Source: Desulfobacterales bacterium (GTDB taxonomy: Bacteria; Desulfobacterota; DSM-4660; Desulfatiglandales; B25-G16). Taken from it: 5,491 nucleotides of DNA. Position numbers and translations under genes: made by a program. This document shows, one piece after another, positions 4,689-5,491 of this stretch. The notes under the pieces are model-generated. The model had not been told where the DNA came from. It saw nothing but the letters and a program-made list of their open reading frames with translations, and did no database searches. Every line of letters begins with the position of its first letter. Within the stretch, counting starts at the first letter, position 1. Location of the stretch: positions 1-5,491 of the forward strand of contig JABXJZ010000106.1 in the NCBI GenBank assembly GCA_013375335.1. Reading direction: 5' to 3'.

Positions 4689-5297
4689 ATGAGGGTTGAG
4701 GAATGGATGGTCAAAAACCCGATAACTGTGACAAAAGATCAGACGATTCAGGAATGCGTGGACTTGATGAAAGGGCATTCCATCCGCCATTTGCCTGTTG
4801 TGGAGAACAAAAAACTGAGTGGCCTCGTTACTGAGAGCAACTTGCGCGAGGTATTCCTTGCTTCCATGATCGAGGATCTCAAGCTTGAAGATGTAATGAT
4901 AAAAGATCCCATAACTATTACACCAGACACTGAGATAGAGGATGCGGCCAAGATCATTTATCGCCACAAGATAGGGGGCCTTCCAGTAATAGATAATGAT
5001 GATCACGTCGTCGGCATTATCACTGTGGCAGATCTTGTTGCGGCATTTATAGAATTAATGGGCCTATTGAAATCCAGCTCAAGGATAGATGTGATTCTTG
5101 GTGAAGAGCCGGAGGCATTCGAGACTGTTTCAAGGCTCATCCGAAGCCATGGGGGGGAAATTATAAGTGTGGGGATTTCCGAGCACCGTTTGAGAAGAAA
5201 GCGAATATATTTCTTTCGGTTAAAGAAGGCCGAGGTACGACATATTGTTGGGGCTCTCGAAGAAGCTGGCTTTGAGGTGGTCTCTTCTATAGCTTAA
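4689..5297 (+). CDS. CBS-domain pair protein with C-terminal ACT-like domain
   Basis: 202 residues. CBS1 spans about 2-58 (WMVKNPITV, HLPVVEN, GLVTESN at 45-51) and CBS2 about 66-122 (VMIKDPITI, GGLPVIDN, GIITVADL at 109-116). The GxxTxxD signature in CBS2 (Thr112, Asp115) is the usual ribose contact for adenine nucleotides; CBS1 has Asn51 at the Asp position. The remaining 80 residues (about 131-202: IDVILG, HGGEIISVGI, GALEEAGFEV) have the pattern of an ACT-type ligand-binding domain. Such AcuB-like stand-alone proteins are soluble sensors of nucleotides and, via ACT, often amino acids; the regulated partner is unknown. The SD AGGGGGG (4675-4681) is seven bases before the ATG. It is 331 bases beyond the dehalogenase gene, so a shared operon is doubtful. 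Domain assignment is firm; the physiological role is not. Confidence 0.85.
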   Translation: MRVEEWMVKNPITVTKDQTIQECVDLMKGHSIRHLPVVENKKLSGLVTESNLREVFLASMIEDLKLEDVMIKDPITITPDTEIEDAAKIIYRHKIGGLPVIDNDDHVVGIITVADLVAAFIELMGLLKSSSRIDVILGEEPEAFETVSRLIRSHGGEIISVGISEHRLRRKRIYFFRLKKAEVRHIVGALEEAGFEVVSSIA

Positions 5298-5388
5298 AAA
5301 GAGGACAATGGCTCAGGGGAGAGTAGAGAACTGGCGCGGGGCCTTCCAATCATCTTCTTCCTATCTTGGGAAGGATATATGACACGTC

Positions 5389-5417
5389 TTGACATACAGA
5401 AATCTATGGTGTATGGT
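5389..5417 (+). promoter_or_regulatory. Strong promoter of the antitoxin-like gene
   Basis: TTGACA (5389-5394) and TATGGT (5412-5417) are exactly 17 bases apart. The predicted transcription start is at about 5424, next to the ATG at 5425, so the mRNA would be leaderless or nearly so. In agreement, there is no Shine-Dalgarno before that ATG. Confidence 0.55.
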
Positions 5418-5425
5418 AAACCATA
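5405..5425. promoter_or_regulatory. Operator-like TATGGT repeats over the -10 and start
   Basis: TATGGT occurs at 5405-5410 and 5412-5417, and in inverted form (ACCATA) at 5420-5425. The last two make the interrupted palindrome TATGGT-AA-ACCATA. The group covers the -10 box, transcription start and first base of the start codon. This is the usual layout for autorepression by a ribbon-helix-helix antitoxin, which the downstream gene appears to encode. Confidence 0.5.
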
Positions 5426-5491
5426 TGAAAACGACATTGAACATAGATGATTCCATTATGGCACGTCTCAAGCGGGAGGCTGCACGAAGGG
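5425..5491 (+). CDS. Ribbon-helix-helix antitoxin (VapB-like), 3' end beyond window
   Basis: Only the first 22 codons are present, beginning MKTTLNIDDSIMARLKREAA. The opening strand (KTTLNID) followed by a charged helix (DSIMARLKREAARR) is the classic N-terminus of ribbon-helix-helix DNA-binding antitoxins such as VapB. The strand pairs in a dimer and reads operator bases; the missing C-terminus would bind the toxin. In this family the toxin gene, often a PIN-domain RNase, usually overlaps or follows directly, so it should lie just right of 5491. A perfectly spaced promoter and TATGGT repeats at the start support autoregulation. With only 22 residues visible, another RHH regulator cannot be excluded. 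Confidence 0.6.
   Translation, partial: MKTTLNIDDSIMARLKREAARR

Noticed and set aside
5342..5374. CCTTCC/GGAAGG hairpin after the CBS gene as a terminator
   Set aside because: Only six pairs, long or alternative loops, and no T-run after the stem.

Overview
The window reads as a stretch of chromosome from an anaerobic bacterium. The main pointer is a corrinoid/iron-sulfur reductive dehalogenase-type protein. Supporting hints are a stand-alone homocysteine S-methyltransferase, a Tat-exported metallo-beta-lactamase-fold protein and a CBS-pair protein with an ACT-like tail. Desulfobacterota (former Deltaproteobacteria) is my best guess and Chloroflexota the main alternative. This rests on gene style only; nothing here fixes the taxon. 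The genes lie far apart (about 180 to 330 bases between them), so they look like separate transcription units rather than one tight operon.

Layout. A small two-helix membrane protein is on the minus strand (122-289) with its own TTGACA promoter. A divergent control region follows (about 356-641), holding a LysR/MetR-type box, an inverted repeat and a TATAAT. It leads into a homocysteine S-methyltransferase-family gene (642-1505). Next come an 88-base region able to fold into a branched hairpin (1513-1600) and a Tat-signal MBL-fold hydrolase related to the COG1237 group (1700-2740). A perfect 14-bp inverted repeat (2821-2888), built on two copies of GGACGTCC, sits at the promoter and 5' end of the next gene. 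That gene is a reductive dehalogenase homologue carrying three N-terminal membrane helices in place of a Tat signal (2918-4357). A gene-poor stretch then holds a likely 28-codon leucine-rich ORF (4599-4685), which stops three bases before a CBS-CBS-ACT-like protein (4689-5297). The window ends inside a ribbon-helix-helix antitoxin-like gene (5425 onward), whose promoter carries a TATGGT inverted repeat that looks autoregulatory.

How they may work together. The methyltransferase and the dehalogenase both belong to corrinoid-linked chemistry, but nothing ties them into one pathway. The dehalogenase has no separate rdhB anchor here; its own N-terminus seems to replace it. If the basic stretch after helix 3 is cytoplasmic, the catalytic domain faces the cytoplasm, opposite to classical Tat-exported respiratory dehalogenases, while the neighbouring MBL protein is exported. 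The CBS-ACT protein is a plausible ligand-sensing regulator with unknown target. The most notable items are the membrane-fused dehalogenase with its palindromic upstream element, the Tat-exported MBL enzyme, the MetR-like box before the methyltransferase, the small coupled ORF, and the near-leaderless antitoxin promoter.
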